From assembly GCF_029763755.1 (NCBI RefSeq), contig NZ_JARUVM010000022.1, positions 1 to 56,404 on the forward strand: 56,404 nucleotides of DNA, in the 5' to 3' direction. This document shows, one piece after another, positions 27,901-36,700 of this stretch. This stretch comes from Luteimonas sp. 8-5 (lineage in GTDB: Bacteria; Pseudomonadota; Gammaproteobacteria; Xanthomonadales; Xanthomonadaceae). Position 1 is the stretch's first letter; the number at the start of each line of letters is the position of its first letter. The position numbers and the translations under genes are program-made. The notes under the pieces were generated by a model, which saw only the letters and a list, made by a program, of their open reading frames with translations, ran no database searches and was not told where the DNA came from.

Positions 27901-30304
27901 CACGCTGGCCTACGACACCGACAAGGACAACGAGCGCCTGCGCAACCCGAGCCTGCTGTCGACCATCGACCCGGGCCAGTACTACACGCTGTACGGCGAC
28001 GGTGCGCAGCAGGGTTACGACGCCGCGAGCGCGCGCAAGCTCTACCTCAAGCTCGAGCGCGACCAGTTCTACGTGCTGTTCGGCGACTACCAGAGCGGCA
28101 TGGACCGCAACGAGCTGTCGCGCTACCAGCGCACGCTCAACGGCATGAAGGTCGAATACCGCGGCCCGCTGCTGGACGTGAACGCCTTCGCAGCGCGTAC
28201 CTCGCAGAGCCACGCCCGCGACGAGATCCAGGGCGACGGCACCTCGGGCCTGTACCGCCTGAAGCAGCGCGGCATCGTGATGAACAGCGAGCGGATCCGC
28301 ATCGAGACGCGCGACCGCTACCACAGCGAGCAGATCCTCGACACGCGCGAGATGGTCCGCCACATCGACTACGACATCGACTACGAGAACGGCACGTTGC
28401 TGTTCCGCCAGCCGATCGCCAGCCGGGACTTCGACTTCAATCCGGTTTGGATCGTGGCCGAGTACGAAACCCAGGGCACCGGCGAGGAGTTCCTCAACGG
28501 TGGCGCCCGCGTCGGCGTGCGCGCCATGGACGGTCGCCTGGAAGCCGGCGCGAGCTACATCCGCGACGAGGATTCCGATGCGCGCGGGCAACTCGCCGGT
28601 ATCGATGCGAAGTTCCGCCTGACGGTGAACGACGAACTCCGTGCCGAAGCCGCCACCAGCCGCGTCGATGGCCGCCAGGGCGATGCCGAAGGCAATGCAT
28701 GGCTGGTGGAGTGGGAACACCGCGGCGAGACGCTGAACTTCCTCGTATACGCGCGCCGGCAGGGGCCGGGCTTCGGCCTGGGCCAGCAGAACCGTTTCGA
28801 ATCGGGGATGTTCAAGACCGGCGTGCAGGGGCAGTACCGCCTGGGCAACGATTTCAGCCTGCAGGGCGAGGTCTATCGCCAGGAAGACCTGTCGCGTGGC
28901 CTCGAGCGGGAGGTGGCGACCCTGGAAGCCAGCTATCGCGCCGATCGCTGGAGCGCCAACGCCGGGCTGAAGATGGCCCGCGACGAGTCGGCGCAGGGCG
29001 AGGTCGCCGAATCGCGGCAGGTCACGCTGGGCGCGAGCAGGCTCTTCATGGACGGCCGGCTGGAGCTGGGTGCGCAGGCCGAAGTGAGCCTCGGCGGCAA
29101 GAACGACAGCGTCGACTTCCCGACCCGGGTGCAGGTCAATTCCGCGTTCAAGGTCAACGACAAGCTGCGGCTCCTTGCCGCCCAGGAGTTCACCGACGGC
29201 AAGGATCGCGACACCTCCACCACGCGCGTGGGTTTCGAGGCCAGCCCGTGGAAGGATGCGACCCTGACCAGCACGCTCAACCAGAGCAGGATCAGCGAGT
29301 ACGGCCCGCGCACCTTCGCGCTGTTCGGCCTGAACCAGCGGTTCGTGGTGAGCGAGCGCTGGAGCTTCGACGTCGGCGTGGACTCGAGCCGCTCCTTCGA
29401 CGAATCCGGCGACACGCCGCTCGTGGTCGATCCGTCGCAGCCGATCCAGGCCGGCGGCATGCGCGACGGCGGAGCGTTGACCGAGGACTACGTGGCGCTC
29501 ACCGGCGGCATGACCTTCCGCACCGATCTGTGGATGTGGAACGCGCGCCTGGAAGGCCGCAACAGCGAGCAGAACGACCGCTACGGATTCACCACCGCCT
29601 TCCTGCGCCAGATCCGCGACGGCGTGGCGATGTCCGCCAGCGCCCAGGCGTTCTCGCAGCACAACGAGGACGGCAGCACCGGGATCCTGGCCAATGCCCA
29701 ACTGTCGTGGGCCTGGCGTCCGCTCGGCGGCAACTGGTCGATGCTGGACAAGCTCGAGTATCGCCTCGACCAGCTCAAGGGCGGCACCGGCGAGGCCATC
29801 CTCGGCAACGCCACCATCGCCGCCACCGGCAACGCCCGTTCCGCCCGCCTGATCAACAACTTTGTCCTGAACTACGCCTCGGCCGCGTGGGCCGGCGACG
29901 ACGGCGCCGGCAGCGTCCTCGACCTCTACCAGCGCAGCCAGCTCTCGATCTACTACGGCTCGAAGTACGTCATCGACAGCTACGGCCCGGACGACTACGC
30001 CGGCTACAGCGACCTGCTCGGCGCCGAATACCGTTTCGACCTGACCCCGCGCATCGACGTGGGCATCCGCGCCAGCCTGATGCATTCCTGGAGCCAGGAC
30101 ACCTATGCCTGGGCGTTCGGCCCGAGCCTGGGTTTCACCCCTTTCACCAATGCCTGGGTCAGCGTCGGCTACAACGTCCGCGGCTTCAACGACCGCGACT
30201 TCGAGTCCTCGCACTACACTGCCCAGGGCGCGTACCTGGTGTTCCGGATGAAGTTCGACCAGGGGACCTTCGGTCTGGATCGCGCCAGGGGCGCAGCGCA
30301 CTGA
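24965..30304 (+). CDS. Giant outer-membrane barrel protein with DUF11 and SdrD-B-like domains
   Basis: A 1779-residue protein, probably starting at TTG 24965 (GTG 24974 is an alternative). A signal peptide occupies about 33-54 (TLMGWALGAAVCLSPAIPAQ). A beta domain (QIENTARVSYRQGS) follows, then a DUF11 domain at about 255-415 (IGDFIQYTLIVYNVGLGPA), then an SdrD-B/carboxypeptidase-regulatory-like domain at about 420-490 (DVRLLLQDGTFVATDADGLY). Ig-like segments lead to a region from about 925 to the end with alternating strands and aromatic girdles, which looks like a large beta-barrel of 20 or more strands (for example YVLFGDYQSGM and the last strand YLVFRMKF). A 14-residue tail follows that strand. 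It is the only obvious outer-membrane component of the locus and could anchor or export the giant proteins. Confidence 0.75.
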   Translation: MNPVRPQAARQDRSRLVNASGTRKFGKLGRTASTLMGWALGAAVCLSPAIPAQAAQIENTARVSYRQGSVVSALNSNTVITEVVPFLHPASVQFLGMQSDDGKTTPTPIDGGQCRVAGGSFAALPAISLPARATPVIESLPVGPASNFEVGDAIVVSVTDPNRNHDPAVREYVDVDVSTSVGDTETLRLQETAPDSGMFAAAIQGVGAPPAATVFDCVLSVSDGAQLTARYIDTGVPPNTLVANAIAHGGYVTDIRLEQIASKDIVEIGDFIQYTLIVYNVGLGPATGVEIRDLLPPGLYYRAGTLRVGDPYSATPSQAVIDNPVSGGAGITTQAASVRRASTPQAGPVEPLLEDGGRTMLFNVGDLGVGEAVKATFVAEVGAGVSSERLVNYAIATANGALSSNETDTVVRMVESLNILRFTLAGRVVSVDDCATPVEERNGVRDVRLLLQDGTFVATDADGLYHIEGLLPGTHVVQLDPATIPDGMEAVACRQHTRLAGRADSQFVEAQGGTLWRADFYLRRKGDSVGARMQVADADGKLGYTVDLDGGRIPVSKLRAMVKLPDGADLVPGSATVDGAAIGDPEINGGIAIFDLGDPGTNWRRRLAFRVDAGGAGCPPEGHASKLVGMFEADGASARTPPIDLAIRCAGADGPADSGRVETRVTAAAAESAASPYAALGKIRASIAEDSVAAGAREPGTWFAGQSAGRDWLFPAADYNPRSPTTRAVVKHLPGEKVRLTINGEEVGPLRYEGGLSSADKTMAISRWRGIGLVEGRNVLRAEVVDANGTVVASLERVVAYSNIAARVELVPERSILAADGHHRPVVAIRVLDRLGNPVRKGTAGSFELEAPYQPAMSEETRQERQMIGNGGGRPSWVVEGDDGVAYIELQPTSTAGSATFAFQFENGRQAPLRQELQVWLKSAPRDWVVVGFAKGSVGYETLEDNMQALPPGEDGKGLRGEGQVALYAKGRVMGKWLLTLAYDTDKDNERLRNPSLLSTIDPGQYYTLYGDGAQQGYDAASARKLYLKLERDQFYVLFGDYQSGMDRNELSRYQRTLNGMKVEYRGPLLDVNAFAARTSQSHARDEIQGDGTSGLYRLKQRGIVMNSERIRIETRDRYHSEQILDTREMVRHIDYDIDYENGTLLFRQPIASRDFDFNPVWIVAEYETQGTGEEFLNGGARVGVRAMDGRLEAGASYIRDEDSDARGQLAGIDAKFRLTVNDELRAEAATSRVDGRQGDAEGNAWLVEWEHRGETLNFLVYARRQGPGFGLGQQNRFESGMFKTGVQGQYRLGNDFSLQGEVYRQEDLSRGLEREVATLEASYRADRWSANAGLKMARDESAQGEVAESRQVTLGASRLFMDGRLELGAQAEVSLGGKNDSVDFPTRVQVNSAFKVNDKLRLLAAQEFTDGKDRDTSTTRVGFEASPWKDATLTSTLNQSRISEYGPRTFALFGLNQRFVVSERWSFDVGVDSSRSFDESGDTPLVVDPSQPIQAGGMRDGGALTEDYVALTGGMTFRTDLWMWNARLEGRNSEQNDRYGFTTAFLRQIRDGVAMSASAQAFSQHNEDGSTGILANAQLSWAWRPLGGNWSMLDKLEYRLDQLKGGTGEAILGNATIAATGNARSARLINNFVLNYASAAWAGDDGAGSVLDLYQRSQLSIYYGSKYVIDSYGPDDYAGYSDLLGAEYRFDLTPRIDVGIRASLMHSWSQDTYAWAFGPSLGFTPFTNAWVSVGYNVRGFNDRDFESSHYTAQGAYLVFRMKFDQGTFGLDRARGAAH

Positions 30305-30322
30305 CGCGCAGGGGGTGACGGC

Positions 30323-33300
30323 ATGAAGCAGTCGATCCGCACAATCGCAACCATCGTCGTGGCCCTGCTGGCCATTGCCCTGGCATTGCCGGCGAACGCC
30401 GCGTTCAACAACGCGACTCCGCGCGGCAGCTTCGCGGGCAACATCGACTACGTCGCCACCGGCGGCACCCTGCGCACCTCGGACACCAACACCTGCGCGG
30501 TCACCACCAGCAGCAACGGCACGCTGTCGGGCATTCCGGTCGGGGCGACCATCGTCAAGGCCTACCTCTACTGGGGCGGCTCGGGCCCCAACAACGACCC
30601 GACCGTCACCTTCGAAGGCGGGACCGTCAACGCGCTGGCCAACTTCAGCGACGTCGACGTCGACGGTTACGAGTTCTTCGGCCACGTCGCCGACGTCACC
30701 GCTGCGGCCACCGCCCAGCGCAACGGCATCTACACCATCTCCGGCCTGACCGTGGAGACGGGTACCGCCAACGGCATCGACTATTGCGGCATCTCGCTCG
30801 TGCAGGCGGGCTGGGCGCTGATCGTGATCTACGAGGAGGCTACCGAGCCCAACCGGGTGATCAACGTCTACGACGGCCTGCAGAGCTTCTGGGGCCAGCA
30901 GATCGTCACCACGCCCGGCAACTTCCTCATCCCGGCCTCGCCGGTCAACGGCAAGACTACGATCGTCACCTGGGAAGGCGACACGGCGAACTCGGGCACG
31001 CGCAACGGCCTCAGCGAACGGGTGACCTTCAACGGTTCGAACCTGATCGACAGTCCCTGCAACCCGAACGCCGGCATCTACAACTCGACCATCAACTGCG
31101 GCGGCATCGGTGCCGGGTTCGGCGTCGACGTGGACACCTACAGCATCGGTTCCTACCTGAGCCCGGGGCAGACCAGCGGCACGCTGGTGTACAGCTCCGG
31201 TGCCGACCAGGTCTACCTGGCGGCGCAGGTCGTGAGCACCACCAATGCTCCGGTCGCCGACCTGTCCATCACCAAGTTGCACAGCGGCGACTTCACCGCC
31301 GGCATCGACGGTACCTACACCTTGCTGGTGCACAACAACGGGCCGGAAACGACCTCGGGCACGACCACGGTCACCGACGCGCTGCCGACAGGGCTCGACT
31401 TCGTCTCGGCCGCTGGCACGGGCTGGATCTGCAATGAAGCTTCCGGCGTGTTGACCTGCACCACGAGTGCCGCTGTCGCCGACGGCGCGAACTTCAACCC
31501 GATCACGTTGACCGTCAGTCCGACCGCGGCCGGCGGGGCCTCGGTCGCCAACACCGCCACGGTGTCCGGTGCGCTGTTCGACAACGTGCCGTCCAACGAC
31601 AGCGACAGCGACACGACCACGATCCTGTTCTCGGACCTGTCCACGTCGACCAAGACGGTGTCAGACCTCAATGGACCGGATGCCGAGGCCGGCGACGTGC
31701 TGCGGTACACGATCACGCTCACCGAAACCGCCGGGGTGGCGGCCACTGGAGTCAGCGTGATCGACAACCTGGAGGCCGACCTCGGCAACCTGTCCGTCGT
31801 CGGCATTCCTCCGGGAAGCAGCAACGCTTCCTCTTCGAGCCAGCTCAACATCACCGGGATCACGGTGCCGGCCAACGGCAGCGTCCAGATCGTCTTCGAC
31901 GCCACCATCTCCGGTTCGGTCGGGCAAGGCGACGAGATCGACAACAGCGCGACGATCACCAATCCGAACGGAACCGGTGCAATCGCCGTTGCCGAAACAG
32001 TGACCGTGCTGGAATCCGACATCCCGCAGTCGGGGGCCAAATACCTGTATTTGCGCAACGATGGCAGCTTCACCAGCCGGCTGAGCCGGCAGCGGCCGAC
32101 CGCGAACGGCAACTACGTCCAGATCGAAGGCCAGAACGGCTACGACTCCGACGACTGGGAGCTGTTGCCCGCCATCCCCGACGGCGAAACCCTGGTGCTG
32201 CCCGCCGGCATCATCAGCGGCAGCATCCTGATGCAGGCGGCAGGATCCAGCACCGGTTCGAACCGGACGGTGCGCATGGCCCTGCGCACCAGCAGTGGCG
32301 TGGCCTTGGGCGGCAGCGTGGACCACAACGTCTCCGGCACCGGGATCGTCCAGTACGACTACAACTTCGACCTGTCGGGCGAATCCCTGGCGGACCGGAC
32401 CCTCGATCCTGGCGAATCCCTGATCCTGATGATCGAGAACAGGACCTATTCCTTCTTCGCCACCAATCGCGACATCCGCGTCCACCAGCGCAGCGGCACC
32501 ACCTGGCCCGACGACTACAGTTTCCTGACCTTCGACACCTCGACGGTCATTAACGTCGACGCCATCTCGGTCCATTCCGAGCCGGCATCCTCGGGCAACG
32601 GCACCAAGGCCGCCTACGTGCAGGGCGACCATGCCTACATCCGCGCCACGGTGAGCGACCCCTTCGGCACCGCCGACATCAACGACGTGTCCGTCGAGAT
32701 CAAGGACTCCACCGGCGCGACCATCGCCAGCGGCGCGATGACGCCGCTGGCGGACACCAATACCAGCGACGGCAGCCTGTCCTACGAGTACGACTTCACC
32801 GTGCCGGCCAATCCGAACCTGGGCGCATGGACTGCGACCGTGACGGCGAAGGAGGGCGTTGAGGACCTCGTCGAGGACACGGCCAACGTCGGCTTCACCG
32901 TGCATGGCCGCGTCGTGCTGGGCAAGACCTGGGGCGCGGGCGCCATCGGCGGCAATGCGGTGACACTGTCCATCTCCGGCGGCGCCACCGCGACGGTGGG
33001 CACGTCGACCGCCGGTGGAAGCACCGCCCAGGCCATCGCCACCGCAGCCGAAGGCGCCACGCTGACGCTCACCGAAGCCTTCACCTCGGGCGTGGCCGGC
33101 CGGTACAACATTTCCCTCGCCTGCACCAGGGACAAGGACGGCGTTGCCGTGGCGGTGAGCGGCAATGCGCTTGCACGCACCATCACCATGCCCGGCGACA
33201 GCGCGGTCACCTGCACCTGGACCAACACCCTGACCGTCCCGCTGACCGTGGTGAAGCTGTCCACGCCATATTCGGACCCGGTGAACGGAACGACCAATCC

Positions 33301-33685
33301 GAAGGCGATCCCGGGCGCCCTGGTCACCTACCTCATCATCGTCACGGCACCGGCCGAAACGCAGGTCGACGAAGACGCGATCGTCCTGTCGGATGCGATT
33401 CCGGACGAGACGGTGCTGTTCGTCGACGACCTTCCCGACGTGGCGGGGACCAGTCCGATCGGCTGGTTGCCCAATGGCAGCAACCTGACGCTGACCTTCA
33501 ACGGCCTGGCAGCGGACGACGACGATGTCGAGTTCTCCGACGACGACGGCGCGAACTGGGACTACGACCCGGTTCCGGACGCCGACGGCGTGGACGATGC
33601 AGTGACCGACGTCAGGATCCGTCCCAGGGGCGCGTTCGCGCCGGGGCAGAACTTCTGGGTCGGCTTCCGGGTCAAGATCAGGTAA
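30323..33685 (+). CDS. Giant secreted DUF11-repeat protein, paralogue 1
   Basis: A 1120-residue protein, 18 bases after the barrel gene. A signal peptide (MKQSIRTIATIVVALLAIAL, cleaved near ANAAF) is followed by a unique N-terminal beta domain (about 30-300, with AYLYWGGSG and AGWALIVIYEE). Then come two DUF11 domains (about 310-433 and 438-565), a jelly-roll-like module from 570 (KYLYLRNDGSF to TSTVINVDA), a SDPFGTADI module near 775, a domain from 859 (VVLGKTWGAG) and a C-terminal DUF11-like module from 975 (NPKAIPGALVTY ending GFRVKIR). From residue 438 on it is homologous to the next two genes. No sorting signal, autotransporter barrel or membrane anchor is seen at the C terminus. Confidence 0.8.
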   Translation: MKQSIRTIATIVVALLAIALALPANAAFNNATPRGSFAGNIDYVATGGTLRTSDTNTCAVTTSSNGTLSGIPVGATIVKAYLYWGGSGPNNDPTVTFEGGTVNALANFSDVDVDGYEFFGHVADVTAAATAQRNGIYTISGLTVETGTANGIDYCGISLVQAGWALIVIYEEATEPNRVINVYDGLQSFWGQQIVTTPGNFLIPASPVNGKTTIVTWEGDTANSGTRNGLSERVTFNGSNLIDSPCNPNAGIYNSTINCGGIGAGFGVDVDTYSIGSYLSPGQTSGTLVYSSGADQVYLAAQVVSTTNAPVADLSITKLHSGDFTAGIDGTYTLLVHNNGPETTSGTTTVTDALPTGLDFVSAAGTGWICNEASGVLTCTTSAAVADGANFNPITLTVSPTAAGGASVANTATVSGALFDNVPSNDSDSDTTTILFSDLSTSTKTVSDLNGPDAEAGDVLRYTITLTETAGVAATGVSVIDNLEADLGNLSVVGIPPGSSNASSSSQLNITGITVPANGSVQIVFDATISGSVGQGDEIDNSATITNPNGTGAIAVAETVTVLESDIPQSGAKYLYLRNDGSFTSRLSRQRPTANGNYVQIEGQNGYDSDDWELLPAIPDGETLVLPAGIISGSILMQAAGSSTGSNRTVRMALRTSSGVALGGSVDHNVSGTGIVQYDYNFDLSGESLADRTLDPGESLILMIENRTYSFFATNRDIRVHQRSGTTWPDDYSFLTFDTSTVINVDAISVHSEPASSGNGTKAAYVQGDHAYIRATVSDPFGTADINDVSVEIKDSTGATIASGAMTPLADTNTSDGSLSYEYDFTVPANPNLGAWTATVTAKEGVEDLVEDTANVGFTVHGRVVLGKTWGAGAIGGNAVTLSISGGATATVGTSTAGGSTAQAIATAAEGATLTLTEAFTSGVAGRYNISLACTRDKDGVAVAVSGNALARTITMPGDSAVTCTWTNTLTVPLTVVKLSTPYSDPVNGTTNPKAIPGALVTYLIIVTAPAETQVDEDAIVLSDAIPDETVLFVDDLPDVAGTSPIGWLPNGSNLTLTFNGLAADDDDVEFSDDDGANWDYDPVPDADGVDDAVTDVRIRPRGAFAPGQNFWVGFRVKIR

Positions 33686-33725
33686 TTCCTTTGCGCATGG
33701 ATCGCGTCACAACGTTCTAGAGGGC

Positions 33726-36700
33726 GTGGCAGTGATCCACAAGTTGAAGCAATGGCTGGCTTTGACCGGCCTGGTGGCGCTCGGCTGGCTGGCGCCCGGA
33801 TTGCACCAGGTGGCGTCGGCGCAGACGGTCACCACCTGCCATCCGGCGGAGGAAAAGGGCGTGGACGGCCCGGTCGACTACGGCGCGTACTGCTGGATCG
33901 ACTTCACGCCGTTGAACCTGGCCCAGGCCAAGATCGGGGCGGGCCAGGCCTTCCGCGTCAACCTGCGCGGCGGCGCCTATCTCACCTTCAGCCTCAGGAT
34001 CACGCCGGGCAACGCGGCAGGCGACAACATGTTCTCGGTCGCCGTGCCTTCGTGGAGCGGCGCGGCGTTCGGCAACAGCGCCTTCAACGAAATCCCGGGC
34101 AGGCCGATCCTGTACCAGGACACGAACAACCAGAATGCCCCGCAGGACACGGTGACCCTGTCGGGGCTCACCCTACACGACAACGGTTCCACCGAGTTGC
34201 CCTTCGTGTTCGTGGCTGCCGACGGCGAGTCCAGCAACGCCGGCGAGACCCTGTCATTCACCACCAGCGGCGCGGCGTGGAGCCTGGTCAGCGCGCCCGG
34301 CGAGTCCAATCCCGCGCGCAACATGCCGATCCTGTCGCCGGCGACGCTGGTCGGCAACAGCACCGGTGTCCAGACGGTCAACATTGCGGGCACCGATGCC
34401 GGCCCGGACGGCGAGGGCAGCTACGTCTTCACCACCGACAACAGCCCCGGCACGGTCACCGCGACGATGCTGGGCAACGGCCTCCAGGGCGTGCTGTTCG
34501 GCGTCAAGTACCACACCATCGGCCTGTCGCTGACCAAGACCCATGTAGGCGAATTCAAGGCCGGCGGTACCGGCACCTACATCATCAACACGGCCAACAC
34601 CGTCACCTATCCGGAGATCAATCCCCCGACGACGCCGCAACCGATCCGTGTCGTCGACACGCTGCCAGCGGGGCTGACGTACGTGTCGGCCAGCGGCACG
34701 GGCTGGAGCTGCTCGGCCGTGGGCCAGGTGGTCACCTGCAACACCACTTCGTTGCAGGACCTCACCACCTCGCGCACATTCCCGCCCATCACCCTCGTCG
34801 TCGACATCGCCAGCGATGCACCGGCCACCCTGATCAACCTGGCCGAGGTCAGCGATCCCACGACCTCGACCCTGGTCTTCAACGTCTGCGAAGTGGCCGA
34901 CAACGGCGTGTGCCCGAACAGCGCCACCAGCTCCACCGGCCACGAGACCGACGTCCTCCATTCCAATCTGTCGACCTCGACCAAGTCGGTGCTGGACAAG
35001 AACGGCGGCGAGGCCCGGCCGGGCGACGTCCTCCGCTACACCATCACCCTGGTGGAAAGCGACGGTGTCGACGCCACCGGCATCTCCGTGGACGACCACA
35101 TGCCCGCAAACGTGGGCAACCTGACCATCATCGGTACCCCGGCCGGCAGCACCGACAACTCGACCACCAATGGCGGCAACAACGGGACGGGCCGGGTCCG
35201 GATCAATGGCATCACCGTCCCGGCCAACGGCAGCGTGACCATCGTCTACGAGGTGACGATCGCGGGCGGGACGCCCGACGGCACGACCATCGACAACACC
35301 GCCGTCGTCACCAACCCGGATACGGCCGGCGCCGGCGCCAGTGCCGTGGCGCCGACGGTCACCGTGACGCCGCCGCAGGTGCCGGGCGCGCCCGGCAACA
35401 AGATCCTGTATCTCTACAACACCGGCAATGCGGCGGGAAATCGCTACATGAACCGCACGCCGCAAACCAATGCGGGTACCGCGCGGGCCATGAACGAAGG
35501 CGCGACGTACGAATACCTGTTGAATCCGGTCCTGGCCGGCACTCTGCAGCTCACCCCCGGGTCCACCGTCAGGGTCGAGTTGACCGTCCAGCGTACGGGA
35601 TCCGGGGGCGGCAACACCGCACGATCGATGTCTGCGCAGCTCTACAAGAAGAACGGCGCAACCTACACCTCGATAGGTTCCGACACCGTCAACTTCACAT
35701 CAACGACATACCATACGGAAACCTTCACTTTCACGGTGCCGAACACCAGCGCCGCCAATCTCGCCGCCGGCAACCAGCTCGCGTTGCGCGTCACGAACAC
35801 ATCCAGCGGTGGCGGGACCAGAAGCGTGAATCTCAACCAGTTCACGGGCGGCCTGCGCAGCACCGTCAGCTTCGACACCACGACCGTCATCAACGTCGAC
35901 AGCGTGCAGCCGTATGCCAACGCGAACTGCACGGGTTCCCCGGTGACAACGCCTTACGTCGCCGGCGGCACGGTCTACCTGTGCGCGGTGGTGAGCGACC
36001 CCTTCGGCAGCGACGACATCGCGCCCTCGCCGAACGGCACCATTCCATCGATCCTCGTCTCGGACGCGGACGGCGTGGCCATCGGTTCCGGTACCATGAC
36101 GCAAGTCGCCTCGTCGACCGCCACCAAGACCTTCCGCTACACCTACACGGTGCCGCCGACGACCTCGCTGGGCGCCTGGACGGCGAAGGTCACTGCCTGG
36201 GAAGGCACCGAAGGTACGGTTATCCGCACCGGATCCGGCACGTTCGACGTCGCTGGACCCTCGCCCGACCTGTCGACCTCCAGCAAGACGGTGGAAGACA
36301 GGAACGGCGGCGACGCCATGAACGGCGACGTGCTGCGCTACACCATCACTCTTGCCGAGAGCGCCGGAGCCGCTGCCGGCAACGTCTCGGTGATCGACGA
36401 CATGCCCGCCCACGTAGGAAGCCTGACCGTGATCTCCAGGCCTGCCGGCAGTACCGACAGTTCGACCACCGGCGGCGGCGCGAACGGCACCGGCAGGCTC
36501 AACATCACCGGCATCACCGTGCCGGCCGGAAGCAGCGTGGCCATCGTCTACGAGGTGACCATCACCGGCAATCCTGCCGCCGGCACCACCATCGACAACA
36601 GCGCCGACATCGACAACCCCGACGGTGCGGACGAGACGGTGTCCGCGCCCACGGTCACGGTGAACGCCTCGTCGGGGACGCAAACGGGCAACAAATACCT

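Noticed and set aside
25061-31333. A 2090-codon open frame antisense to the barrel gene and its neighbour
   Set aside because: It is a shadow of high-GC codon bias. The translation is rich in Arg, Val, His and Gly with no signal, domain or composition of a real protein, while the plus strand encodes coherent domains throughout.
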